Of a stretch of DNA of 64,000 nucleotides, positions 1 to 7,597 are shown in pieces. How positions within the stretch are numbered: the stretch's first letter is position 1; every line of letters starts with the position of its first letter. The DNA comes from Mycobacteroides abscessus ATCC 19977 (GTDB lineage Bacteria; Actinomycetota; Actinomycetes; Mycobacteriales; Mycobacteriaceae): positions 1,302,001-1,366,000 of the forward strand of contig NC_010397.1 of NCBI RefSeq assembly GCF_000069185.1. The letters are read 5' to 3'. Below the pieces are notes generated by a model. That model was not told the DNA's origin. It saw nothing but the letters and a program-made list of their open reading frames with translations, and did no database searches. Both the position numbers and the translations under genes were made by a program.

Positions 1-692
1 GCAACCGCGGTGAAGGATCCCAGTGCGGCGAATCCGGCGAAGCCCGCCGTCGCGGCGGCGGCGAAGGTAGCGCGCACCTGAGGAGGTAGCGAAAGACGTT
101 GCCTACCAAGCTTTCCGTGTTTCGGTGCGGTCTCCGGCACGAAGAGCAGCGCCGCCACGGCTATCGACACCAGGCCGATGTGAACGACGAACGCCAGATG
201 GGTGGGCCAGGGCGCATACTGCACCAGCACACCGGCGAGCAAGGGCCCCAGGCCCAGGCCGCCGGTGTTGGCGACGGTGGCCACGGCGGCCGCACGTCCC
301 CGCCATGTTTCAGGCGCCGACTCGATGACCGCGACGGTGGCGGCGCCGGTGAAAAAGCCCGCTGACAGTCCTGAGACGATGCGCGCGACCAATAGCAGCG
401 GAACTGAGTCCACGAACAAGAAGATGACCGAGCTGAGGATCGCGAAGCCGGCGCCGGTCAGCAACAGCGGACGGCGGCCGAGAACATCGGACCAGCCGCC
501 GAACATCAGCAGCGCGAACAGCACGCCGGCGGCGTAGGTGGCGTAGACGACAGTGGTGGTGAGCACCGAGAAGTGCATCTGCTGCGAGTACAACGCGTAC
601 ATGGGTGTCGGCATCGTCGTGCCGATCATGACCGCGGAGAAACTGAACGCGAGCAGGACGAAGGCGGCCGAGCGGCGCAGACGGGCAATCAC
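1..692 (-). CDS. MFS transporter, C-terminus cut by window edge
   Basis: About 230 residues are visible, starting at GTG 692 and running off the left edge. The sequence is a chain of hydrophobic segments. It carries the major-facilitator motif A between the second and third segments (GGWSDVLGRRP, residues 65-75) and a typical MFS fourth-to-fifth segment pattern (ARIVSGLSAGFFTGAA). It is therefore an inner-membrane secondary transporter, probably drug/H+ antiporter-like, but the substrate cannot be read from the sequence. No better start exists upstream in frame. The opposite strand shows long mirror-image open frames that are shadows. Confidence 0.85.
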   Translation of the reverse strand, partial: MIARLRRSAAFVLLAFSFSAVMIGTTMPTPMYALYSQQMHFSVLTTTVVYATYAAGVLFALLMFGGWSDVLGRRPLLLTGAGFAILSSVIFLFVDSVPLLLVARIVSGLSAGFFTGAATVAVIESAPETWRGRAAAVATVANTGGLGLGPLLAGVLVQYAPWPTHLAFVVHIGLVSIAVAALLFVPETAPKHGKLGRQRLSLPPQVRATFAAAATAGFAGFAALGSFTAV

Positions 693-782
693 AACCCAAT
701 CTAAGTCACCCGCGGTGCCCTGTTGTTCCCTGAGAGATGACAGATGCGACAGCAATCGCGGCGAACTGCTGGGCCCGAAACC

Positions 783-1811
783 TCACGCTTCCTTGCGTGA
801 CGGTTCGTCGCCGTACTGCTGATTGACCGCCCGCAGGAATTTCTCGGCGTCGGTCGGCTCGAGCGGCGGCAGCTCGATGGTCTCGCTGACGATGCCGTGC
901 GGGAGACGAGGCTCAGAGCCCAGATCCGGGATGAAGTTCTTCAGGGCGCCGTCGGTGAAGGGCACGCCGGACTTGACCTGGTTATTGGACACCAGATCGA
1001 ATGCGCGCGTCATCGCGTCCTGCGATTCCTCGGGCAGCCCCGCCTTGATCGCGGCGATTTCAGTGGGGGACTTGCCATCGAAAGACTGCGCGAACTCGTA
1101 CAGGTATTGCAGCTGGTTCGACGGGATGGTGACGCTCTTACCGGCCGCTAGGTCCTTGAGCTGCTGGTCGTTGAGAAGCGACGCCGCATGGACACGATTG
1201 AGCACGGCTTGGTCTTGCGCGCTGGTGCCCTGGAAATGGGCTCCATCCCGGTTTCCCTGAGCGGAGGTCAGTCCGCAGAAGGGGTTGAACGAGGCGGCCA
1301 GTGCATCGCAGATGTCTTCGATCTGTTGCTGGGCTTCCAGCTCTGCCGCCCACCACTTGTCATAGGCCCTGCGCATCATCCGGGTGAACTTGGCGGCGTA
1401 CCGATTGCCCTTCTCGATGGTCTCGGCGCTGGCGTGGGGCTGCATGATCCAGGTGGCCGTGAGGTCCTCGGCCACGGTGTAACCATGATCCACCGCCTCG
1501 TTGTAGAGATCGACGGCTTCGCGCCGATACTCGATCGACTGAAACTCCAACGTCACCAGCGCTTTTGGGGCATCGTCGAGCAACATCTGAGTGGCCAGAT
1601 AGATCGTCTTCTCATCGCTGGCCGCGGTGTCCTGGATGGCCCGGGCGGTGACGCCGTCCCAGGGCAGGCCGCCGGGCCTGTCGATCGAGTTCTTGTAGTC
1701 CTGGGCGCGGTGCTGCAATTCGGCGGCGGCCAGCATCGCTTGGCGCAACGGCACGATCGACTGCTCTGGGTGGTTGGTCAATAACCTTCTGGCCGAATAC
1801 TCCGACTTCAT
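783..1811 (-). CDS. TPR-repeat-region family hypothetical protein (WXG-like N-terminus)
   Basis: A 342-residue protein of a mycobacterial family usually named 'TPR repeat region-containing protein'. The name comes from family recall; no TPR repeats are visible. The N-terminal ~180 residues are predicted helical and contain a central Trp-Asp-Gly turn (W51) resembling the WXG helical hairpin of type VII secretion substrates. The stretch around residues 215-275 (ATIP/TIPS..LQYL and FDGKSP motifs) is the family hallmark. The ATG overlaps the stop of the upstream 97-aa gene by 4 bp, so the two are translationally coupled. The family often ends in a further effector domain; here the protein stops soon after the conserved core, so it may be a short or trimmed member. 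Function unknown. Confidence 0.75.
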   Translation of the reverse strand: MKSEYSARRLLTNHPEQSIVPLRQAMLAAAELQHRAQDYKNSIDRPGGLPWDGVTARAIQDTAASDEKTIYLATQMLLDDAPKALVTLEFQSIEYRREAVDLYNEAVDHGYTVAEDLTATWIMQPHASAETIEKGNRYAAKFTRMMRRAYDKWWAAELEAQQQIEDICDALAASFNPFCGLTSAQGNRDGAHFQGTSAQDQAVLNRVHAASLLNDQQLKDLAAGKSVTIPSNQLQYLYEFAQSFDGKSPTEIAAIKAGLPEESQDAMTRAFDLVSNNQVKSGVPFTDGALKNFIPDLGSEPRLPHGIVSETIELPPLEPTDAEKFLRAVNQQYGDEPSRKEA

Positions 1812-2101
1812 TGCTGCCTCGACAATGACGCGGCCGAAAGGATGGTCTGCCGAACGTATTCTTCGGTGTCCCCGAACCGGGTTTGGGCCTGCTGAGCCAG
1901 GTCGGCCATGTTGACGCAGCGCGCCGCAAACATGCGCTGCAACTCGGGGATGACCTCGGTGACCAGTCGCCTGACAGCCGTCAGCGATGGAGCATCGCCC
2001 GGTTCAACCCTGGCGGGGTTATCGGCCCGATTGCAGAGCTTGTGGGCCTGTTCTCGTAATTCCGGCGACAGCTTGCGCAACGCCTCTAGATCAACGTCCA
2101 A
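1808..2101 (-). CDS. small helical hypothetical protein, partner of the TPR-region gene
   Basis: A 97-residue, charged, largely helical protein without signal peptide or cysteine motif beyond two Cys residues. It starts at TTG 2101 and ends in a 4-bp overlap with the following 342-aa gene. Size, helical character and coupling to a WXG-like gene recall the small ESX-associated proteins (EspC/DUF2580-like) that sit beside type VII substrates, but no definite motif was found. Function is inferred from context only. Confidence 0.6.
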   Translation of the reverse strand: MDVDLEALRKLSPELREQAHKLCNRADNPARVEPGDAPSLTAVRRLVTEVIPELQRMFAARCVNMADLAQQAQTRFGDTEEYVRQTILSAASLSRQQ

Positions 2102-2208
2102 TTGGCCTGACAGCGGCAGCCTCCCCGAGCGTGGCGATCTTGGTCGCCCAAGTTGCCGTAGCGTAACACCGCTGAGGTTGTCAAAGTTCAGAAGGAAGGA
2201 ATGTCACA

Positions 2209-2793
2209 TTGGCGAGATTGCAGCTTGCGCAAGACCCGGCCGCCGATGAGTTGCTGGAGGACAACCCGCTGGCGCTATTGATAGCGATGCTCCTGGATCA
2301 ACAGATTCCGATGGAGGTTGCTTTCGCAGGGCCCAAGAAGATAGCCGACCGGATCGGCGGTATCGACGCGCACCAGATCGCGGAGTACGACCCCGACAAA
2401 TTCGTGGCCCTATGTTCGGAGCGACCCGCCATACACCGGTTCCCCGGATCGATGGCCAAGCGCGTTCAGGTGTTGGCGCAGGAAATCGTCGACGAGTACG
2501 ACGGCCGCGCCGAGAACATCTGGAAGGCCGGAGATCCGGACGGGCCCGAGTTGCTCAAGAGACTCAAGGCGCTCCCCGGTTTCGGCGAGCAAAAGGCGAA
2601 GATCTTCCTGGCCTTGCTGGGCAAGCAGTACGGTGTCCAGCCCAAGGACTGGCGCAAGGCAGCGGGGAACTATGGCGAGAAGGGCACACATCTTTCGGTG
2701 GCAGATGTCGTCGACGCCGAGTCGCTGGGCCTGGTGCGCGCCCATAAGAAGGAAATGAAGGCTGCTGCCAAAGCAAAGGCGGCCAAGGCATAA
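2209..2793 (+). CDS. HhH-GPD family base-excision repair-like protein (Rv1156-like)
   Basis: A 194-residue protein whose N-terminal helix LLDQQIPMEVAF (28-39) and helix-hairpin-helix LPGFGEQKAKIF (122-133) match the HhH-GPD DNA glycosylase fold. The typical catalytic Asp downstream of the HhH is not clear (only a KDW near 146), so it may bind rather than cut damaged bases. It begins at TTG 2209 behind a strong GAAGGAAGG Shine-Dalgarno (2191-2199). The C-terminus is a Lys/Ala-rich tail. It lies convergent to the Ala/Pro-rich secreted protein gene, the same neighbourhood as in M. tuberculosis. Confidence 0.8.
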   Translation: MARLQLAQDPAADELLEDNPLALLIAMLLDQQIPMEVAFAGPKKIADRIGGIDAHQIAEYDPDKFVALCSERPAIHRFPGSMAKRVQVLAQEIVDEYDGRAENIWKAGDPDGPELLKRLKALPGFGEQKAKIFLALLGKQYGVQPKDWRKAAGNYGEKGTHLSVADVVDAESLGLVRAHKKEMKAAAKAKAAKA

Positions 2794-2824
2794 CGCCCTG
2801 ACCGCCTTGCTTCGTAGGAACGAG

Positions 2825-3469
2825 CTACGGCAGCGCCGCGAACATCGGTGCCGACGGAACCAGGCCGGCCCCGGGGGTGGCGGCGGCCGCGGCGGGCAGC
2901 CCGGCAGCGGGAGCTGCTGCGGCGGCGGGGATTCCGTTGACCAGCGCCGGCGGGATCAGCGTCTGCTGCACGCCCGCGGGCAGCAGCTTCGGCAGGTTGG
3001 TGGCCCACAGATCAACGGTCTGGGTCACACCCTCGGCACCCGGGATCTGCGAGACGCCGGGCACGTTGCTGGTGGCGGGAACTGACGCCGGGGACAGGGC
3101 CGCGGCCGCGGCCGGGGTCAGGCCCTGGGCGGCGGCCGGAGGCACGCCGGGGACAGCCGGAGCCGCACCCGGAGCCGGCGCGACCGCGGGGGCGGCCGGA
3201 GCGGCACCCGGAACGGCGGGGGCGGCGGGAGCGGCCGGAGCGACCGCAGGCAGGGCAGGCGCGGCCGGTGCGGCAACCGCTGCGGGAGCAGCAGGTGCGT
3301 TACCGAAGCCCGATGCGGCCTGGCCCAGGATGGCGGCAGGGTTGGTCGGGTTCGGGGGAGGGCCGGGGATGGGGTCAGCGCTGGCGGTCGACGCCAGGCC
3401 CAGCGCCAGGCCGGCCGACGCGAAGGCTGCGATCGACGCGCCCATGAAGACGTTGGTGATCCGTGACAT
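2825..3469 (-). CDS. Ala/Pro-rich secreted protein (Rv1157c/Rv1158c-like)
   Basis: 214 residues starting at ATG 3469 (GGAG just upstream). An N-terminal Sec signal peptide (hydrophobic segment, then ASA-type cleavage before DPIPGPPP) is followed by a low-complexity Ala/Pro/Val region of about 80 residues and a more ordered C-terminal half (TQTVDLWATNLPKLLP). It is probably exported and wall-associated, and the function is unknown. It is divergent from pimE, as the homologous Ala/Pro-rich genes are in M. tuberculosis. The upstream region carries periodic GTNAC half-sites described separately. A longer reading frame upstream of 3469 lacks a ribosome site and was not used. Confidence 0.8.
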   Translation of the reverse strand: MSRITNVFMGASIAAFASAGLALGLASTASADPIPGPPPNPTNPAAILGQAASGFGNAPAAPAAVAAPAAPALPAVAPAAPAAPAVPGAAPAAPAVAPAPGAAPAVPGVPPAAAQGLTPAAAAALSPASVPATSNVPGVSQIPGAEGVTQTVDLWATNLPKLLPAGVQQTLIPPALVNGIPAAAAAPAAGLPAAAAATPGAGLVPSAPMFAALP

Positions 3470-3500
3470 ATTGAACTCCAATGCTGTTTCGCTAGACGTG

Positions 3501-3561
3501 GTTACTGGTGTTAAACGCCAAGGTAATCCGTTACGCGTGTTACTCAAGTGACGCGTGTGGT
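3501..3561 (-). promoter_or_regulatory. periodic GTNAC half-sites, candidate MtrA-type boxes
   Basis: In the gap between the Ala/Pro-rich gene and pimE, GTTAC at 3501 is followed 9 bp later by GTTAA, GTTAC at 3530 is followed 9 bp later by GTTAC, and GTGAC lies at 3548. On the minus strand these read GTAAC-N4-GTAAC. Such direct repeats resemble those described for the MtrA response regulator of Actinobacteria. Assignment to MtrA is inference. Confidence 0.4.
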
Positions 3562-3611
3562 GTAGACGGAACCGTTACCAAAACGAGTGAGCGAGGTTAT
3601 CGAAACTCCCG

Positions 3612-4859
3612 ATGGCGACCGAGAAAACTGAGCCGACCAGGGCGAATGTCGAGCCCCCAATGCCGACACGCGGCGCGTCGGCGTGGCGCCGTGTCCGTGC
3701 CTGGGGTCCGTGGCTGTTGGGGCTGAGTGTCGCAGTGCGCCTGGCGTGGGCATATCTCACGCCTCATGGCGCCGATCTGGTCGACCTCCACGTGTACGTC
3801 AGCGGTCCGGCGACGTTGGGCCACGGAAATCTTTACGAGTTCACTTACCCGGACAAAACCCCAGACTTCCCGCTGCCCTTTACTTATCCGCCTTTCGCGG
3901 CCGTGGTGTTCTGGCCGCTACACCTGATTCCCTTCACTCTGCTCGGGCTGTGCTGGATTTTGGGCACCATCGCTGCGCTGTATGCGGTGGTTCGGCTGAG
4001 TCAGCGGCTACTCGGGTTTGACGACGCGCGTGCGGCGGCGGTGTGGACGGCGGTCACGATGTGGACCGAACCGGTGCGGTCCACCCTGGACTACGGACAG
4101 ATCAACGTGTTGTTGATGCTGCTGATCTTGCTGGCGGTGGCCTCTTCACGCTGGTGGATATCCGGCACATTGATAGGGCTCGCGGGCGGCGTGAAACTGA
4201 CCCCACTGGTCAGTGGGCTCTACTTCCTGGGCGCGCGTCGCTGGACGACCGCCATCTGGGCCGGCGTGGTCTTTCTGCTCACCGTGGTGGTCGGCATCGC
4301 CGTGGTAGGGGAGCAGGGGCGGTACTACTTCACCGATCTGTTGGGTAAGCCGGACCGGATCGGTCCCATCGCCACCGTGTTCAACCAGTCTTGGCGGGGC
4401 GGAATCTCCAGGATCCTCGGGCATGACGCGGGATCTGGAGTGCTGGTGCTGTTTGCCTACGCGGTCACCGCCATACTCGCTTTCCTGGCATGGCGGGCCG
4501 TGAACGACAGGCTGGGGCAGATCTGCGTAGTGGAGATGTTCGGTCTGCTCATCTCACCGATCTCCTGGACGCATCACTGGGTGTGGATGGTTCCGTTCAT
4601 GGTGTGGCTGCTACACGGTCCGTGGCGAGACAAAGTGGGCGCGAAGGTCTTTGGATGCGGGTGGCTGGTGCTGCTGTTGATTGGAGTGCCCTGGTTGCTC
4701 AGCTTCGCCCAACCTGACATCTGGCGCATCGATCGTCCGTGGCCGCTGGCGTGGGCCGGACTGGTGGACATCGTGGCGGCCATAGCAACGCTGACCTGGA
4801 TGGCGGTGGTGGGCCGGCGAAGCGGCCACCTTGGTCGGCTACCGTGGCGCCATGTCTGA
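3612..4859 (+). CDS. pimE: PIM alpha-1,2-mannosyltransferase PimE (GT87)
   Basis: A 415-residue polytopic membrane enzyme that transfers mannose from polyprenyl-phosphomannose to AcPIM4, making the alpha-1,2-linked AcPIM5/6, on the periplasmic side of the membrane. The N-terminal membrane segment is followed by DLVDLHVY (55-62). The Asp at 58 is, from memory, the catalytic Asp of PimE. The conserved [11 protein letters not shown] segment and [11 protein letters not shown] are typical GT87 elements. About ten hydrophobic segments follow, and the tail ends with basic residues. The position beside the Ala/Pro-rich gene and upstream of the pterin dehydratase and mutT2 matches Rv1159. The stop overlaps the next gene by 8 bp. 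Confidence 0.9.
   Translation: MATEKTEPTRANVEPPMPTRGASAWRRVRAWGPWLLGLSVAVRLAWAYLTPHGADLVDLHVYVSGPATLGHGNLYEFTYPDKTPDFPLPFTYPPFAAVVFWPLHLIPFTLLGLCWILGTIAALYAVVRLSQRLLGFDDARAAAVWTAVTMWTEPVRSTLDYGQINVLLMLLILLAVASSRWWISGTLIGLAGGVKLTPLVSGLYFLGARRWTTAIWAGVVFLLTVVVGIAVVGEQGRYYFTDLLGKPDRIGPIATVFNQSWRGGISRILGHDAGSGVLVLFAYAVTAILAFLAWRAVNDRLGQICVVEMFGLLISPISWTHHWVWMVPFMVWLLHGPWRDKVGAKVFGCGWLVLLLIGVPWLLSFAQPDIWRIDRPWPLAWAGLVDIVAAIATLTWMAVVGRRSGHLGRLPWRHV
4840..4845 (+). promoter_or_regulatory. candidate leaderless -10 element for the SDR gene
   Basis: TACCGT followed by exactly 6 nt and ATG 4852. It lies inside the 3' end of pimE, so the SDR gene could have its own leaderless transcript as well as pimE read-through. 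Confidence 0.45.
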
Positions 4860-5658
4860 ACATTGGACCGTCCTGGTCACCGGCGCTTCCAGCGGGATCG
4901 GCGCGAGTGCGGCCCGAATCTTCGCAGAACGGGGACACCGCGTATTCGGAACCAGTCGCAATCCCGACACCATCACCGATCGCGTCCCCGGGGTGCAGTA
5001 CCTGCGGCTCGATCAAACCGATAAGGCCAGCATCGCTGAATGCGTTGCCCAGGCCGGTGAGGTGGACATCCTCGTCAACAATGCCGGTGAGAGTCAGATC
5101 GGTGCGCTGGAAGACGTTTCGATGGATGACTTCGAGAAGCTCTACATGACCAATGTCTTTGGGCCCGTTGCTCTCACCAAGGCGGTGCTGCCCGGTATGC
5201 GGGAGCGGCGCCGGGGCGCCGTCGTCATGGTGGGGTCCATGGCGGGCACCTTGCATGTCCCGTTCCGATCGACCTATAGCTCCGCGAAATCGGCATTGCA
5301 CACCGTGGCCGACTGTCTGCGCTATGAGGTGGCGCCGTTCGGGATCACCGTGAGCACCGTGGAGCCCGGCGTGATCGCCACCGGAATCGAGACGCGACGC
5401 AACCGCATCGTCCCCGATGGATCCCCCTACCGGGACGCATTCCGGACGGTCGATGCGGCCATGGCCGCGCGGGAAGAACACGGCACGGCCACCGATGAAC
5501 TGGGGCGCCTGGTTGTCGATGTGGCGCTGAGTCCGAGCCCGAAACCTTTGTACGCCAAGGGGAGTAATGCTCCGATCATCATGACCGCACAGCGTCTGCT
5601 GCCCGCCCGGTTGTTCCTCAAGTTCCTGGCACGCATGCACGGGCTGAAGGTGCGTTAG
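4852..5658 (+). CDS. short-chain dehydrogenase/reductase
   Basis: A 268-residue classical SDR. The cofactor-binding motif is TGASSGIG (10-17), NNAG is at 76-79, Ser129 precedes the catalytic Y142-x3-K146, and a PGVI turn follows. The residues after the first strand (GTSRN) favour NADP(H). The substrate is unknown; the long C-terminal extension ([19 protein letters not shown]) resembles SDRs acting on steroid or lipid substrates. ATG 4852 was chosen over a start 21 bp upstream because it begins the usual N-terminus and is preceded by a leaderless-type -10. Confidence 0.85.
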   Translation: MSEHWTVLVTGASSGIGASAARIFAERGHRVFGTSRNPDTITDRVPGVQYLRLDQTDKASIAECVAQAGEVDILVNNAGESQIGALEDVSMDDFEKLYMTNVFGPVALTKAVLPGMRERRRGAVVMVGSMAGTLHVPFRSTYSSAKSALHTVADCLRYEVAPFGITVSTVEPGVIATGIETRRNRIVPDGSPYRDAFRTVDAAMAAREEHGTATDELGRLVVDVALSPSPKPLYAKGSNAPIIMTAQRLLPARLFLKFLARMHGLKVR

Positions 5659-5661
5659 GTC

Positions 5662-6561
5662 ATGTTCCCTCAAGGTATGCATCCCACCGGATCGTCAGAT
5701 GCCTTCCATTCCAAGGACATCGGCAGGCTCCTGCTGCAGTGCCCCGATCGGATCGGCGTGGTCGCGGCCGTGAGCGCCTTCCTGGCCGAAGCCGGCGCCA
5801 GCATTATCTCGCTGGCACAGTATTCGACGGAGCCGCAGGGCGGCTGGTTCATGCAGCGCACGGTGTTCCACCGTTCCGGGCTTGCCGCCGCGCGCGACGC
5901 GATGGAAGCCAAATTCGCTTCCATCGCCGAAGAATTCGACATTCAGTACCGATTCAGCGAGGCCGCCAAACCCAAACGAGTGGCGATCATGGTCTCACGC
6001 ACGGATCACTGCCTGCTGGACCTGCTGTGGCGTAATCGCCGCGGTGAGCTGGACATGTCGATCGCGATGGTGATCTCGAACCATCCCGACCTGGCCGACC
6101 AGGTGCGCTCGTTTGGGTTGCCCTTCGTGCACATCCCCGCAACCCGCGAGAACCGCGCCGACGCCGAACGCAAGCAGCTGGAACTGCTACAGGGAAACGT
6201 TGACCTGGTGGTGCTGGCCCGCTACATGCAGATCCTGTCGCCGGAATTCCTCAACGAGATCGACTGTCCGCTGATCAACATCCACCATTCATTTCTTCCC
6301 GCGTTCACCGGTGCCATGCCGTACCGGCGCGCTCGTGAGCGCGGTGTCAAAATGATCGGTGCCACAGCGCATTACGTGACTGCTGAGCTCGACGAGGGGC
6401 CGATCATCGAGCAGGACGTGATCAGGGTGGACCACACCCACACCGTCGAAGACCTGGTGCGGCTGGGTTCGGACGTGGAGCGCCTGGTGCTGTCGCGGGC
6501 AGTGGCCTGGCACTGCGAGGACCGCGTCATGCGGCACGGGAACGTCACCGCGATTCTCTGA
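5662..6561 (+). CDS. purU: formyltetrahydrofolate deformylase PurU
   Basis: 299 residues. An N-terminal ACT domain (about 22-98) precedes a formyltransferase-like hydrolase domain with the catalytic triad N206, H208 (NIHHSFLPAF) and D244 (AELDEGPII). The enzyme hydrolyses 10-formyl-THF to THF and formate, balancing C1 units and supplying formate for purine synthesis. It starts 3 bp after the SDR stop and is probably cotranscribed with it. The call is firm from the motif set and full family length. Confidence 0.93.
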   Translation: MFPQGMHPTGSSDAFHSKDIGRLLLQCPDRIGVVAAVSAFLAEAGASIISLAQYSTEPQGGWFMQRTVFHRSGLAAARDAMEAKFASIAEEFDIQYRFSEAAKPKRVAIMVSRTDHCLLDLLWRNRRGELDMSIAMVISNHPDLADQVRSFGLPFVHIPATRENRADAERKQLELLQGNVDLVVLARYMQILSPEFLNEIDCPLINIHHSFLPAFTGAMPYRRARERGVKMIGATAHYVTAELDEGPIIEQDVIRVDHTHTVEDLVRLGSDVERLVLSRAVAWHCEDRVMRHGNVTAIL

Positions 6562-6568
6562 TCCGGCG

Positions 6569-6616
6569 CGCGAGCGACACCTTAGGTCCGCTGAATGCGG
6601 CGTGTCTTTGTGCGCA
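6569..6616. terminator. imperfect hairpin between convergent purU and pterin dehydratase
   Basis: GCGC, GACAC (left) and GTGTC, GCGC (right) can pair around a GC-rich loop in the short gap between two convergent genes. The stem is interrupted and there is no T-tract, so a terminator role is only tentative. Confidence 0.3.
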
Positions 6617-6634
6617 ACGCCGCGCTCGTGGCTG

Positions 6635-6919
6635 CTAGCGGCCGATCTGCGTGTCGATGGTTTCGGCCAGCGCCAGATCCTTGTCGGTGATGCCGCCCTC
6701 AGAGTGCGTGGATAGTACGAACGTCACGGTGCGCCATCGGATATCGATATCGGGATGATGGTCGACGGATTCCGCGTGCTCGGCGATGCGGCGCACCGCA
6801 TCGATGCCGTCGAGAAAGGCGTCGAACGTGACGGCGCGGCGCAGCGAGTCGCCCTCGCGTGTCCAGCCGGGAAGCCCGGCGAGCGCCGCGTTGATCTGGT
6901 CATCGGTGAGCAGGGCCAT
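6635..6919 (-). CDS. 4a-hydroxytetrahydrobiopterin dehydratase (PCD/DCoH)
   Basis: 94 residues, the usual size for pterin-4a-carbinolamine dehydratase. The active-site signature [13 protein letters not shown] (47-59) supplies the three histidines, and THSEGG (71-76) is the second conserved block. It recycles oxidised pterin cofactor and may double as a molybdopterin-related factor in bacteria lacking aromatic hydroxylases. It is divergent from mutT2 with 26 bp between starts, as with Rv1159A and Rv1160. Confidence 0.9.
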   Translation of the reverse strand: MALLTDDQINAALAGLPGWTREGDSLRRAVTFDAFLDGIDAVRRIAEHAESVDHHPDIDIRWRTVTFVLSTHSEGGITDKDLALAETIDTQIGR

Positions 6920-6925
6920 AGTGTC

Positions 6926-6931
6926 AACGTA
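6926..6931 (-). promoter_or_regulatory. leaderless -10 for the pterin dehydratase gene
   Basis: TACGTT on the minus strand, then 6 nt, then ATG 6919. It abuts the divergent mutT2 hexamer. Confidence 0.5.
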
Positions 6932-6937
6932 TAGCGT
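6932..6937 (+). promoter_or_regulatory. -10 element for mutT2
   Basis: TAGCGT with 8 nt to ATG 6946, so the 5' leader would be only a few nucleotides. It lies directly back-to-back with the minus-strand hexamer. Confidence 0.4.
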
Positions 6938-6945
6938 CGAGCACC

Positions 6946-7347
6946 ATGGCGATAGTGGTCGCGGGCGCGGTCATCGACGGAGACAAGCTGCTGATCGCTC
7001 AGCGCGCCAAACCCGCCGAACTCGCCGGGCAGTGGGAGCTGCCGGGTGGAAAGGTCGCCGACGGCGAGTCGGAGCCGCAGGCGCTGGTGCGGGAGCTTCG
7101 TGAAGAACTCGGCATCGAGGTCGAAGTCGGTGCCCGCCTCGGCGAGGACGTCGTCGTCGGGAATCTGGTGCTGCGTGCCTATAGCGCGCGGTTACATCCG
7201 CAGCACCCGGGTAGCCCGCACCCGCATGAGCATCTCGCGCTGCGCTGGGTCACCGCCGGCGAACTCGACGCCGTCGAATGGGTGGCGGCCGACGGCGGAT
7301 GGATCCCGGCGCTCAAGCAGGCGCTAGTGGGCACGCGCCCGGTGTAG
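6946..7347 (+). CDS. mutT2: MutT2-type Nudix hydrolase
   Basis: 133 residues with a complete Nudix box: G35-x5-E41-x7-REL-x-EELGI (49-57). Homologues hydrolyse 8-oxo-dGTP, dCTP or 5-methyl-dCTP and clean the nucleotide pool. Length and location next to the pterin dehydratase match Rv1160. Its 3' end overlaps the opposite-strand 55-aa gene by 24 bp. Confidence 0.9.
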   Translation: MAIVVAGAVIDGDKLLIAQRAKPAELAGQWELPGGKVADGESEPQALVRELREELGIEVEVGARLGEDVVVGNLVLRAYSARLHPQHPGSPHPHEHLALRWVTAGELDAVEWVAADGGWIPALKQALVGTRPV

Positions 7348-7491
7348 CACCTTCTTCAGCTCTTTTTCCGAGAGTCCGTGATGCTCGGCCTTCTGCATTT
7401 TGTGCACCACAACGGGGCACTTGGTGCAGCGTGGCTTGCTTTTGCAGCACTTCTTCTTGGGCTTGAGCCTTGCGACCTTGCTGGCCTTCAC
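7324..7491 (-). CDS. 55-aa Cys/Lys-rich small protein
   Basis: Starts at GTG 7491 with AGGA six bases upstream and ends at TAG 7324, convergent with and overlapping mutT2. The product is very basic, with the cysteine cluster KKKCCKSKPRCTKCP at about residues 12-26 and a C-terminal helix rich in Lys/Glu/Leu ending in RARAH. The CC-x5-C-x2-C spacing suggests a small zinc- or nucleic-acid-binding protein. I recall similar small proteins in other mycobacteria but cannot confirm this here. The frame continues open upstream only as an antisense shadow of typA. Confidence 0.65.
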   Translation of the reverse strand: MKASKVARLKPKKKCCKSKPRCTKCPVVVHKMQKAEHHGLSEKELKKVLHRARAH

Positions 7492-7597
7492 TGGCGTCCT
7501 ACTTCTGGGGCTGACGATGGGTGTTGCTATGTCCGGCGTCACACCAATTGTTCGCCGGTTTCGTGAACTGTGGGCTGTACTGCCAGAATTGGCAGAC

